From Planktothricoides raciborskii GIHE-MW2 (GTDB lineage: Bacteria > Cyanobacteriota > Cyanobacteriia > Cyanobacteriales > Laspinemataceae): DNA of 64,000 bases. The DNA is taken from NCBI RefSeq assembly GCF_040564635.1, contig NZ_CP159837.1, forward strand, positions 4,823,001-4,887,000. Reading direction: 5' to 3'. The notes beneath the pieces are model-generated. The model did not search any database, was not told the DNA's origin, and saw nothing but the letters and a program-made list of their open reading frames with translations. The position numbers and the translations under genes were made by a program. This document shows positions 7,810-16,800 of this stretch, piece by piece (within the stretch, counting starts at the first letter, position 1; every line of letters begins with the position of its first letter).

Positions 7810-10008
7810 ATGAAAGCTGTCGAAAAACTCAAAGCAAAGTTACCAATTACCCTCAAACCTTTAGCGGAAATTGCCTATAACTATTGGTGGAGTTGGACTC
7901 CAGAGCGCATTTCCCTATTTCGGAACATCGATCCAGAAACATGGCAAAAGTGTAATCATAATCCGGTTGCCTTGTTACGATTTGCTGACCAAGTGCGCTT
8001 GAGTCAGCTTGCCAACGATCCGATTTATATCAAACGAGTCACGTCCGTCTTCAAGCAATTTCAGCGTTACATGAGTGAGGCGGATACCTGGGCATCTCGC
8101 GTGGCTCCGCAAATTTCACCCACCAGTCCCGTGGCTTACTTTTGCGCGGAATTTGGCATCCATGAATCCCTGCCCATTTACTCTGGAGGCTTGGGCATAT
8201 TAGCCGGAGACCATCTAAAATCCGCCTCGGATTTAGGGGTGCCCCTGGTAGCGGTGGGTTTGATGTATCGCCAGGGCTATTTCCGGCAACGCATCAACCG
8301 TCATGGCTGGCAAGAAGATTATTATGTGGATAACAATTTTGAACTTATGCCTCTGGAGTTGATGGTCAACTCACAAGGACACCCCATAACCGTTGAAGTG
8401 GAAATTCGTCAACGTCTGGTGAAAATTCAAATTTGGCGAGCCCAGGTGGGACGAGTCAATCTCTATTTATTAGATACTGACCGCGAAGATAATGATTTGG
8501 TTGACCGTTGGCTGACCGGCCATTTGTATGGTGGGAATGCAGAAACCCGCATTGCTCAAGAATTTATCCTGGGAATTGGGGGTTTCCAAGCTTTAAAAGC
8601 TGTGGGAATTGAGCCTGCTATTTGTCATTTGAATGAAGGCCATGCGGCGTTTTGCACTTTGGAAGCAGCGCGGCAAGAAATGCTGAAAACGGGTAAGTCT
8701 TTCTATGAAGTGGAAGCGACGGTGCGCGATCGCTGTGTGTTTACCACCCATACCCCAGTTCCTGCTGGCCATGATGTGTTTTCTCGTGACCTAATTGAGT
8801 CCTATTTTTCCCGTTATTGGACAAAATTAGGTTTATCGGAAGATCAGTTTATGGCCTTGGGCGCCCGTCGCCTGGACGATCCCTGGGAACCTTTCGGCAT
8901 GACGGTGCTGGCATTGCGGATGTGTCGTACTGCCAATGGCGTCTCAGCCCTGCATGGGGAGGTTTCTCGGAAAATGTGGCATATTCTCTATCCCCAGGGT
9001 TCCGTGGATCAGGTGCCTATTGGCCATATTACCAATGGGGTTCATGCTCGCACTTGGACGGCGCCTCTGCTAGATGACCTTTATACAGAATACCTGGGTC
9101 AAGACTGGTCAAGTAAAATTGCCGATCCGCAAATGTGGGCGAATGTGGAGCAAATTCCCGATCAAGAACTCTGGTGGCGGCACCTGATGCTGAAAGATTA
9201 CTTGATTGCCCATACGCGGGCTAAACTCAAGCAAGCCCGCAAAGAACGGGGTGAAGATCAGTTTTGGATTGATGCCATAGACCGAATGCTCGATCCAAAT
9301 GTGTTGACCATTGGTTTTGCCCGTCGATTTAGTACCTATAAGCGCGGTTATCTGTTGCTACGAGATATCGAGCGATCGCTGGCAATTTTGGGCAACCCCG
9401 ATCGCCCAGTGCAGCTAATCTTTGCCGGGAAAGCCCATCCCGCTGATGAAGAAGGCAAGCGGATTTTGCAACGGTTGTTTGATTGGTCTCGCAACCACGA
9501 ACAATTGCGCGATCGCGTGGTGATTATCCCCGATTACGATATGTACACCGCCCGGAAATTGGTGCAAGGGGTGGATGTGTGGCTGAATACCCCCCGTCGT
9601 CCCCTGGAAGCATCGGGCACCAGCGGCCAAAAAGTCTGCTTCAACGGGGGGATTAACTGTAGCGTCCTCGATGGTTGGTGGTGTGAAGGCTACCAAGCAG
9701 GCCCCGATGGCAAGGGAATTAATGGGTGGGCGATCGGGGAAGATGCCCATACCACCGACCAAGAACTCCAGGATAAAATCGACTCCGAAGCCCTCTACAA
9801 GTTATTAGAAGAGGAAATTGTCCCGTTGTACTATGACCGAGATGCCAACGGCATTCCTCATGGCTGGATTCAGATGATGAAAGCCTCCATCAAAACCAAC
9901 GGCCCATTATTTAACACCGATCGCATGATTGCCGATTATGTGGCTAAAGTCTATGCACCGGGTATCGCAACTAATGTAGAGTCAATTCGAGCCAGCGTTT
10001 TGGCATAA
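7810..10008 (+). CDS. glgP: alpha-glucan (glycogen) phosphorylase, GT35
   Basis: 732 codons from ATG, preceded by AAGGTG at good distance. The enzyme releases glucose-1-phosphate from glycogen and uses PLP. The N-terminal part (LAEIAYNYWWSW) and SPVAYFCAEFGIHESLPIYSG are typical of the shorter 'alpha-glucan family' branch of phosphorylases. Also visible are HLNEGHAAF, TTHTPVPAGHD and NGVHARTW. The block SGTSGQKVCFNGGIN carries the PLP Lys (residue 608), followed by LDGWWCEGY in place of the LDGANVE of classical GlgP. No membrane part. It is probably monocistronic; a purine-rich repeat follows its stop. In cyanobacteria the enzyme works in night-time glycogen breakdown. Confidence 0.93.
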   Translation: MKAVEKLKAKLPITLKPLAEIAYNYWWSWTPERISLFRNIDPETWQKCNHNPVALLRFADQVRLSQLANDPIYIKRVTSVFKQFQRYMSEADTWASRVAPQISPTSPVAYFCAEFGIHESLPIYSGGLGILAGDHLKSASDLGVPLVAVGLMYRQGYFRQRINRHGWQEDYYVDNNFELMPLELMVNSQGHPITVEVEIRQRLVKIQIWRAQVGRVNLYLLDTDREDNDLVDRWLTGHLYGGNAETRIAQEFILGIGGFQALKAVGIEPAICHLNEGHAAFCTLEAARQEMLKTGKSFYEVEATVRDRCVFTTHTPVPAGHDVFSRDLIESYFSRYWTKLGLSEDQFMALGARRLDDPWEPFGMTVLALRMCRTANGVSALHGEVSRKMWHILYPQGSVDQVPIGHITNGVHARTWTAPLLDDLYTEYLGQDWSSKIADPQMWANVEQIPDQELWWRHLMLKDYLIAHTRAKLKQARKERGEDQFWIDAIDRMLDPNVLTIGFARRFSTYKRGYLLLRDIERSLAILGNPDRPVQLIFAGKAHPADEEGKRILQRLFDWSRNHEQLRDRVVIIPDYDMYTARKLVQGVDVWLNTPRRPLEASGTSGQKVCFNGGINCSVLDGWWCEGYQAGPDGKGINGWAIGEDAHTTDQELQDKIDSEALYKLLEEEIVPLYYDRDANGIPHGWIQMMKASIKTNGPLFNTDRMIADYVAKVYAPGIATNVESIRASVLA

Positions 10009-10032
10009 ACTGGTCTATCTGTAAGGGCGGCG

Positions 10033-10108
10033 ATCAAGAAGAGAGAATAGAGGAGAGAGAATAGAGAATAGAGAATAGAGAATTCTCTTTCCTCTCTCCT
10101 CTTTCCTG
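10033..10108. repeat. purine/pyrimidine mirror-like hairpin repeat
   Basis: Tandem gagaatag units (10040-10080) are followed by a pyrimidine tract with ctctttcctctctcctctt (10084-10106), giving an imperfect long hairpin just after glgP. A related element sits inside the broken tnpB gene (21613-21731). It may act as a transcription terminator, but no U-run follows. Confidence 0.5.
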
Positions 10109-10145
10109 GTTTTATGTAAGAGTGTTGAGGTGGGATATAGTTGAT

Positions 10146-11657
10146 ATGATTATGAGTGGTGATCGCATATATGCTCCTAGTTTATATTTTTATGGGTTTG
10201 AGTTAAAAAATGAGGGCAAGCCCGTAGAAACACAGCAGATTTATCAACATGGTGAAAAATTGTTAAACCAAAGCCACTGCGGTGCGCCGTCGGGTTCCGT
10301 AGGCGCCAGAGCAAGTGGCGTATTAAAATCACCGCCAGAAACGCCCCAGAATACGTCAGAAACAACACAGGAAAACCCAAATATGCTGAGGTTTTTCTAT
10401 GAGATGACTCCCCAAAAGAGTCAGTCTCGCTTTGCTCACAAGATTAAAATCCGGGAAAAAGACTATCCGGTCTGGGGATATGCTAACTATCAAGAAATCG
10501 ATCAAAGTTATGGGTTGTGGTTTAATCTGCATATTCCTGAACGGGAAGCAGGTTCGGGAAAGTTACTAGAAGTGCCCATAGAAATTTTCCGGGAATTCAG
10601 CCAAAACTATCCGTTAATTATTGACCGGAAACATGAGAATAATACTGAGGATAATACTGAGGGTAATTTAGAGAATTTTATCGGCCAAACTTTGTTGGTT
10701 ACGAGTTTATTGACTCCCGAACAAAAGTTGCAAGCCAAAACTGACCAGAAATATTTAAAATCCTTGAGCGATCTCGTTTTAAGTGAGCTTTTGACTGCCA
10801 TTGAAATCAAACCGTCATTTAAAGGGGAAGGTAGACTGCTAGGTTCTCCAGTTTTTGAATATGGTCTCACTGCTAATGTCACCACGATTCCCCATATCTT
10901 AATTTGGTTTTTAGTCGAGAGGCAAATCGAACAAGTTTATCAAAAATGTCAAAGAGAATTTTTTCAGTTATTTTTTTATAGCCATCAGATCGTAGCAGTG
11001 GCTGTCGAAAGCGAAAAAAAGCATGATTTAATTGCTGAAGCTTATCATAATATTCATAATCATATTTCACAAATGGAAAGGATTGGCTTTGACAAAAATG
11101 GATGCTCAAATCAGGTTTTAGAGTGTTTGTGGAATCAATTCGGCAACTTTCCCCAATTGGCTTTAGGCTATGCCGAATTATTAAGAGATTTAGAAACTTT
11201 ACAGGAAGCGATCGCCTTCAGCCGCGATCGATATCAACAAACGTTGCAGCGGATCGATTCATTAGGAATTAAAGATGAATCATCGGTGAAATTTTTGTCC
11301 CGATTTATCCAAAAAGATGCTGAAATTTGTCAAAAAAAGCTCCAAAGTCATGTCAACAAGTTTAAACCCGGACAATTCTTGTTAGATCAAACTATTTCCT
11401 CTATGCGGGGCTTAATAGAATTAGCTCAATTGCAACGACGAAGGCGTTTAGAAACTCAACTGCAAGCCTTAGCCGCTGGGTTAGGAATGGCAGGAATCAT
11501 CGCTGCCAGTCTTCTCTATATCATCGTCCCGGATCGAGCTTTAATTATACCATTAATCAATCTATCCGTCCATCCATTTTTCGCCAGCGTTATCTTGAGT
11601 CTGGCAATGGGTTTTGGGACTTTTTCGAGCGTTTATAAATATTTAAGTAAACCTTAA
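10146..11657 (+). CDS. hypothetical protein with two C-terminal membrane segments
   Basis: 503 codons from ATG 10146, chosen because GAGGTGGG lies upstream of it; GTG 10122 and ATG 10152 are in frame. I do not recognise the family. Residues ~35-80 are low-complexity and include an insert from a GC-rich inverted repeat. A soluble alpha/beta part follows, then an alpha-helical region (~300-420). A basic stretch (QLQRRRRLETQL) leads into two hydrophobic segments (~440-462 and ~475-497), separated by a short loop with PDRALIIPLINL. The likely topology is a large cytoplasmic domain held at the membrane by a C-terminal hairpin. The neighbours (glycogen phosphorylase, secreted GH10-like protein) give no firm clue. 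Confidence 0.7.
   Translation: MIMSGDRIYAPSLYFYGFELKNEGKPVETQQIYQHGEKLLNQSHCGAPSGSVGARASGVLKSPPETPQNTSETTQENPNMLRFFYEMTPQKSQSRFAHKIKIREKDYPVWGYANYQEIDQSYGLWFNLHIPEREAGSGKLLEVPIEIFREFSQNYPLIIDRKHENNTEDNTEGNLENFIGQTLLVTSLLTPEQKLQAKTDQKYLKSLSDLVLSELLTAIEIKPSFKGEGRLLGSPVFEYGLTANVTTIPHILIWFLVERQIEQVYQKCQREFFQLFFYSHQIVAVAVESEKKHDLIAEAYHNIHNHISQMERIGFDKNGCSNQVLECLWNQFGNFPQLALGYAELLRDLETLQEAIAFSRDRYQQTLQRIDSLGIKDESSVKFLSRFIQKDAEICQKKLQSHVNKFKPGQFLLDQTISSMRGLIELAQLQRRRRLETQLQALAAGLGMAGIIAASLLYIIVPDRALIIPLINLSVHPFFASVILSLAMGFGTFSSVYKYLSKP
10273..10319. repeat. in-frame GC-rich inverted repeat inside a CDS
   Basis: GCCACT at 10273 and AGTGGC at 10314-10319 flank inner GCGCC/GGCGCC arms, giving a partial hairpin in the low-complexity part of the 503-codon gene. 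Its GC content is far above that of the surrounding gene, which suggests a small repeat inserted in frame. Confidence 0.4.
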
Positions 11658-12119
11658 AAACCCTTAGAAACAGAATAGTTTCACTAACTCGCGCAAACCT
11701 CTGGGGATATGGAGATTTACTAAGTAAATCTGATGCAGTAAATTAGAGTAAGTTCTAGAAACTTATAGAAACTTATAGTAAGTTATAGAAACGGTTATAG
11801 AAGATATCGATATCTGCGGATTTTTTGGTGCTGAAAAAATTTAGCAACCAAGGAAACGCCCCAAAACTGACCTAAAATAAATTCAGAACTAAAAAATAAA
11901 AAAAACTTATTGCTGTTCTGATAATTTAAAAAGCTGTTCATATGATTTAAAAATTTGAATCCCGGATCGTAAACATATCGCTTGAATCGCGGTATGCTAA
12001 AAATGCCCTTTAAGGTGTTTTGCTTTTGGTGAACCTAAAGCAGAAAAAATAGTCAAGTTAAACGCTTATTTTTTTCCTGCTAAGTTTTCCAGAGCAGGGA
12101 AGAAGTAAATTATCTCTCT
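11658..12119. other. intergenic region with tandem 'tatagaaact' repeats
   Basis: About 460 bases. At 11745-11800 a 12-13-bp motif around 'agaaacttatag' occurs four to five times with small changes. The rest is AT-rich and should hold the promoter of the GH10-like gene. No gene seen. Confidence 0.5.
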
Positions 12120-13730
12120 ATGTCCTCCTCTAACACCACTCACTATATGTCTGATTGTTTCATGTTGTTCCCACGATCGCTAACGGGAAAATCAACCAAA
12201 AAACCCCCCGCGAGTTCACGGCCTTTTCCCGGGCTGAAAATAGCTTCCTCCCTGGGCCTGGCGTTCTTAACTGCCATCATCACCACCGCCCTACCCTCGC
12301 AGCAAGCCCAAGGGGTAATGCGTCCCACCTGCCAACTGTCCGCAGACGAAGTGGCAAAGAAAAATGACCTGCGGCAGGCAGCAGTTGCCGGGGACAGCCA
12401 AGCCCAGCAGGAATATGATGCCCTCTTACAAACACAAGCAGAACGGCTGAACACTTGTCGTAATCAGAACTGGCCGAAAAATCAAGCAATTTGGTTGCGG
12501 TTATATCCCTGTGATGCCAGACCCGGAAACCTCGACGCTCTTTTGGATCGAATCGTCAATAAAGGATATAACCAGGTATATGTAGAAACCTTCTATGATG
12601 GTCAAGTCTTGCTGCCCGTATCTGACAATCCTACTCCTTGGCCTTCGGCGATTAGAACTCCTGGATTAGAAAACCTAGACCTCCTGGCAGAAGTGATTAA
12701 AAAAGGCCGCCAGCGGGGACTGAAAGTTTACGCTTGGCACTTCACTATGAATTTTGGCCACACTTATGCCCAAGACCCTATGCGACAGTCTGCCCTAGCT
12801 ATGAATGGTCAGGGTCAACACACCATGAATATCAGCCAGGAATTAGGACTTCATAGTCAGGCAGAGTCTCAGGAGAGTCATGTCTTTATCGATCCTTATA
12901 GCCCCCAAGCTAGGCAGGATTACGCCTTAATGATTTCAGAAGTTCTCGATCGCCAGCCCGATGGAATGTTGTTTGACTATGTGCGTTACTTGCGAGGTGT
13001 CGGATCCGCGTCCGTGGTCAGCAATGTACAGCAACTTTGGATTTATTCTCAAGCTTCCCGAGAAACTCTTTATCAAAGGGCATTGAATCAGAAAGGCAGG
13101 GAGTTGATTCGCCGGTTTGTTGCTAATGGTACGGTGACAACCCAGGATATTGCTGATGTTAACCAGTTGTATTCCGGTGAAGGCGAACCCTTGTGGCAAG
13201 GGCGTTCGGTCGTTGCCACCAAAACCGTGGCTACCCCAGAACAGCTTCAATCCCAGTTGCAATGGGAATTGTGGTATCTGAGTGTAGCCCATGCGGTGCA
13301 GGGAATTTTGGATTTTGTAGCTTTAGCGATCGAGCCGATAGAGGCGCAAGGTTTACCTGCCGGGGCGGTGTTTTTCCCAGGAGGAAATCGCCCTGTGGGA
13401 GAGCGGGGTTATGATTCTCGGTTGCAGCCGTGGGATAGATTTCCTGCCAGTATGGAGTTCCATCCGATGGCTTATGCTAATTGTGGGAAAACTCAATGTA
13501 TTGTGGATGAAATCCAGCGCGTGGTGTCGATGGCGTCCCCGCAAACGAGAATTATTCCCGCTTTAGCGGGAGACTGGGGTAAGTCGATTAAGGATCGTCC
13601 CAGTTTAGAGGCGCAAATGGATGATATCTATCGTCGATTGGGTAATCGAATTGATTCGGTCAGCCATTTTGCTTATGCGTGGCAGGAGCCTGAGTCCGAG
13701 CGCGATCGCAAGTTTTGTAATTCTAATTAA
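12120..13730 (+). CDS. secreted family 10-like glycosyl hydrolase (GHL10)
   Basis: 536 codons from ATG. An N-terminal basic stretch and hydrophobic segment (KIASSLGLAFLTAIITTALP) followed by Ala-Gln-Gly look like a signal peptide with a long leader. The mature part has AIWLRLYPCDARPGNLDALL, VYVETFYDGQVLLP, LKVYAWHFTMNFGH, PDGMLFDYVRYLR and FHPMAYANC, the strand ends of a TIM barrel of the DUF187/GHL10 type, with candidate acidic residues in VYVETFYDG and LFDYVRY. Such proteins act on glycans in the periplasm or cell surface, but the substrate is unknown for the cyanobacterial group. It converges with the kinase gene; a strong palindrome separates them. Confidence 0.84.
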   Translation: MSSSNTTHYMSDCFMLFPRSLTGKSTKKPPASSRPFPGLKIASSLGLAFLTAIITTALPSQQAQGVMRPTCQLSADEVAKKNDLRQAAVAGDSQAQQEYDALLQTQAERLNTCRNQNWPKNQAIWLRLYPCDARPGNLDALLDRIVNKGYNQVYVETFYDGQVLLPVSDNPTPWPSAIRTPGLENLDLLAEVIKKGRQRGLKVYAWHFTMNFGHTYAQDPMRQSALAMNGQGQHTMNISQELGLHSQAESQESHVFIDPYSPQARQDYALMISEVLDRQPDGMLFDYVRYLRGVGSASVVSNVQQLWIYSQASRETLYQRALNQKGRELIRRFVANGTVTTQDIADVNQLYSGEGEPLWQGRSVVATKTVATPEQLQSQLQWELWYLSVAHAVQGILDFVALAIEPIEAQGLPAGAVFFPGGNRPVGERGYDSRLQPWDRFPASMEFHPMAYANCGKTQCIVDEIQRVVSMASPQTRIIPALAGDWGKSIKDRPSLEAQMDDIYRRLGNRIDSVSHFAYAWQEPESERDRKFCNSN

Positions 13731-13746
13731 CTGGTTACAGCTTAAT

Positions 13747-13820
13747 GTAGGGGCGAAGCATTCCCGCCGATAATTTATGGTTAGAAGCGTAAATTTTTTA
13801 CGGGAATGCTTCGCCCCTAC
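13747..13820. repeat. GGGGCGAAGCATTCC palindromic element, copy 1
   Basis: Twenty-base arms: GTAGGGGCGAAGCATTCCCG at 13747-13766 and its exact complement at 13801-13820, with a 34-base AT-rich loop. It sits between two convergent genes, and its right arm contains the stop codon (13817-13819) of the kinase gene. The same arms recur at 37.7-38.0 kb and 43.0 kb. It could serve as a two-way terminator. Confidence 0.85.
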
Positions 13821-16800
13821 GGATATACTGATTCTAAAGCCTGTTTAAATGCCGCCGCCTTTTTAAAATAAATATGCCCTCGATCGCCTAAAGCCAAATC
13901 CACCAACTCTGCCAAAGCCTTGGGGATACCTGGGTGGCGATCGCCAATTGGCACTGGTTCTGTTTGTAGCACCGTCAACCAAGGATTTTCGCCAACAAAA
14001 TTGCGAACAAAACGACCAGTCAGCATAAAATATAAGCAAGCTGCTGCTGTCCACACATCCAACTCAGCCTGTACGCATCTAAAATCAATAGCTTGTTGAC
14101 GGCAAATAAAAATCGGTTGACGAGGTTTAATTCCCGTCATAGTTAAACCCCCCAAACCTGCCAAATCAAACGCCTTATCTAAAGCATAATCACTCAGCTT
14201 AACTCGGATTTTTACTTCTTGGGGCGTATTAGGCTTTACACCAGATAATACACCAGATAATACACCAGATAATACACCAGATAAAAAGATGTTTGCTGGT
14301 TTCAAAGTTCCATGAAACAAACCCTTACCATCACTCAAAACGTTCGCTTGTTTTCCAAATGGCACATCCAGATGATGAGCATAATCCAGACCGTCCAGCA
14401 CTTGAAAAATAATTTCTAGGGATTTTTCTACTGATAAACATTTTCCTTGTTGCTGCATCAGTTTAATTACATTTTCCCCAGGGCAATGTTCAAGGATTAG
14501 GAAAAACTGTCCGCCCCAATAGCCGTAGTCAATGAGTTGGATTATGTTGGGGTGACGCAACTTTTTCAGGTTTTCTAAGTCCCGCAGGAAGGAGGCGATT
14601 TTTTCCCATTGATTCCCGGACTGCTTCCCGGACTGAGGTTGCAGCACTTTCAAAGCCATAATTTGCCCGGTTTCATTGTGACGAATTGAGTGTACTTGAC
14701 TGGTGCGTCCCCGACCCAAAACATCCAAAATAGTATAGCCTTCAATTGTCGGTAATATTGGTAATCCCGATGAATTATTGGCCGAATCGTTGGGCAAATT
14801 AAAGAATAAATTGCCTTTTATTGATGAATTTAAATTCAAAAAATTTTGATCAATATTCTCTTTTGACGGTTTACTATTAATCAAAACTGCGAAAGATGTG
14901 TAACCAAGTTTAAAGCGATCGCCATCATTCAGTTTCATTTCATACTTGATATTTCCTGCGACAGTATCTTTGATATCTTTACCCAGAATTTGGCCATTCA
15001 CAAAAGTGCCATTTTTGCTATTTAAATCGCGAATTCTAATAGAAAAAGGTGGGTTAACATCTAACAAACAGTGATAGCGAGAGACTGTTTGATGACTGGA
15101 GTCGTTGGGAAGAAGCGGAATACAGCCTTGACCCCGACCAATTACGCAAGTAGTGCGACTATTAAAATGAAACTTTTGTCCTTTCAATGGACCTGATTCG
15201 ATTACTAAAGTAATCGCGTCAGGGTAGGTGGGGTGCGGGGAAGCGGGGGTGCCGGGGATCCGGGGATCCGGGGATCCGGGGAGCAAAAGCCCCTCATCCG
15301 ACGGCGGGCCGATCATCCGACCGCGGGTCCCTCTGCCGACGGCGGGTTCCTCTGCTCCTCTGCCGATGGCGGGCTCCTCTTTTGACACACTTTCTGGGGC
15401 GTAATAAGTTAGCTGAGTTCCTTCATATTCTAACTCCGAGTAGGAAATTTCAGCGATAAAGGGAGATAACCACTGCCAATTAGCGGCCATTGCTTCTAAT
15501 TGAGTTTTCAACCCTTCTGGTTCTAACCAACCGTAACCACTCCACGAGAGAATGCGGAGTAGTTGTTGAAAATCTGCCTCTGTCCAGGTGGGTATTTCCT
15601 CTGAGGAATTTTCCTCACTATTTTCCCCTACCTCGGTTCCTGGGATATGGGTTCCTGGGATATGGGTTCCTGGGGTGTGTAAAGTTAGAAACACTTCTAG
15701 GTAGGGGCGGGCGGCTTCATCCCAAGGTGCTGGGTCGCGGTTTTCTAGTTCCCAGTCCAGCGACCAAAGTTTTAGGGTCATAGCGCTGCTACAGAGAGCA
15801 TAACGGCCGTCTGCACTTAAAGAAACACTTAGGGGGGAAACACTTAGGGAAACGTCGCCCCCAGAACTGGGTATTCTCATAAAGGTATGCAGACATTGAC
15901 GATTAGCTACTTGCCAAACTTTTACGGTTTGGTCTTGACTGGCAGAGAGGGCGTAGCGACCTTCTTGGGTTAGGCAAACAGAAGTTACTTCAGCGGTGTG
16001 TCCTATGAGGGTTTGCAGGCACTTTGACTGATGGAGGTGCCACAGTCTGAGGGTTTTATCGGTGCTGCCGGTGAGAGCGATCGCACCGTCGGCGCTGATT
16101 TGCAGGGAAGTAATGCTGCCTTGATGACCTTTAAAAGTCCGCAGACATTTTTGCTGACGTAAATCCCAAACCTTGAGGGTTGTATCGGCGCTGCCAGAGA
16201 GGAGGTAGCGACCGTCAGGACTGGGATATATGCAGTTAACTGCTCCGTAGTGACCTTTGAGGGTATAGAGACATTTGCCCGTGGCGATATCCCAAAGTTT
16301 GATAGTGCGATCGCTACTTCCAGAGATAACATAGAGTCCATCGGCACTAAAGCTTACGGAATTAACTGCATCCTGGTGGCCGGTTAGGGTACAAAGACAT
16401 TTGCCCGTGGCCACTTCCCAGAGTTTCACGGTTTTATCCGCACTACCAGAGAGGGCGGTGGAGTTATCTGAACTTAAGCTTAAGCTTCGCACTTGGTCTT
16501 TGTGACCGACGAATTCCCGATCGCCTCCGACCGCCCTACTCGGTGCTTCGTCGGTAGATTCGCCGCTACAGCAACGCTCATCAACGCTGAACATTCCCAC
16601 AAAAGACTTATCTAAACTTCCAGCAAAAAGGGCGATGCGACCGTCAGCACTCAGAACAGCGGGGCCAATAGTACTACTGTGTTCTGCCAGGGTAATTTCT
16701 TCAGCAGCGGCAACAAATGATTTTTTCGGCAAGTGGAAAATCCTGTATTTTTTAGACTGTCTAGGGATGCTCTTGTGCTCTTGTGTTCTTGTGTTCTTGT

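Noticed and set aside
6918-10321. A 14-base match (agagcaagtggcgt) between avtA and the 503-codon gene
   Set aside because: Matches of this length are expected by chance in a window this size; the flanks do not match.
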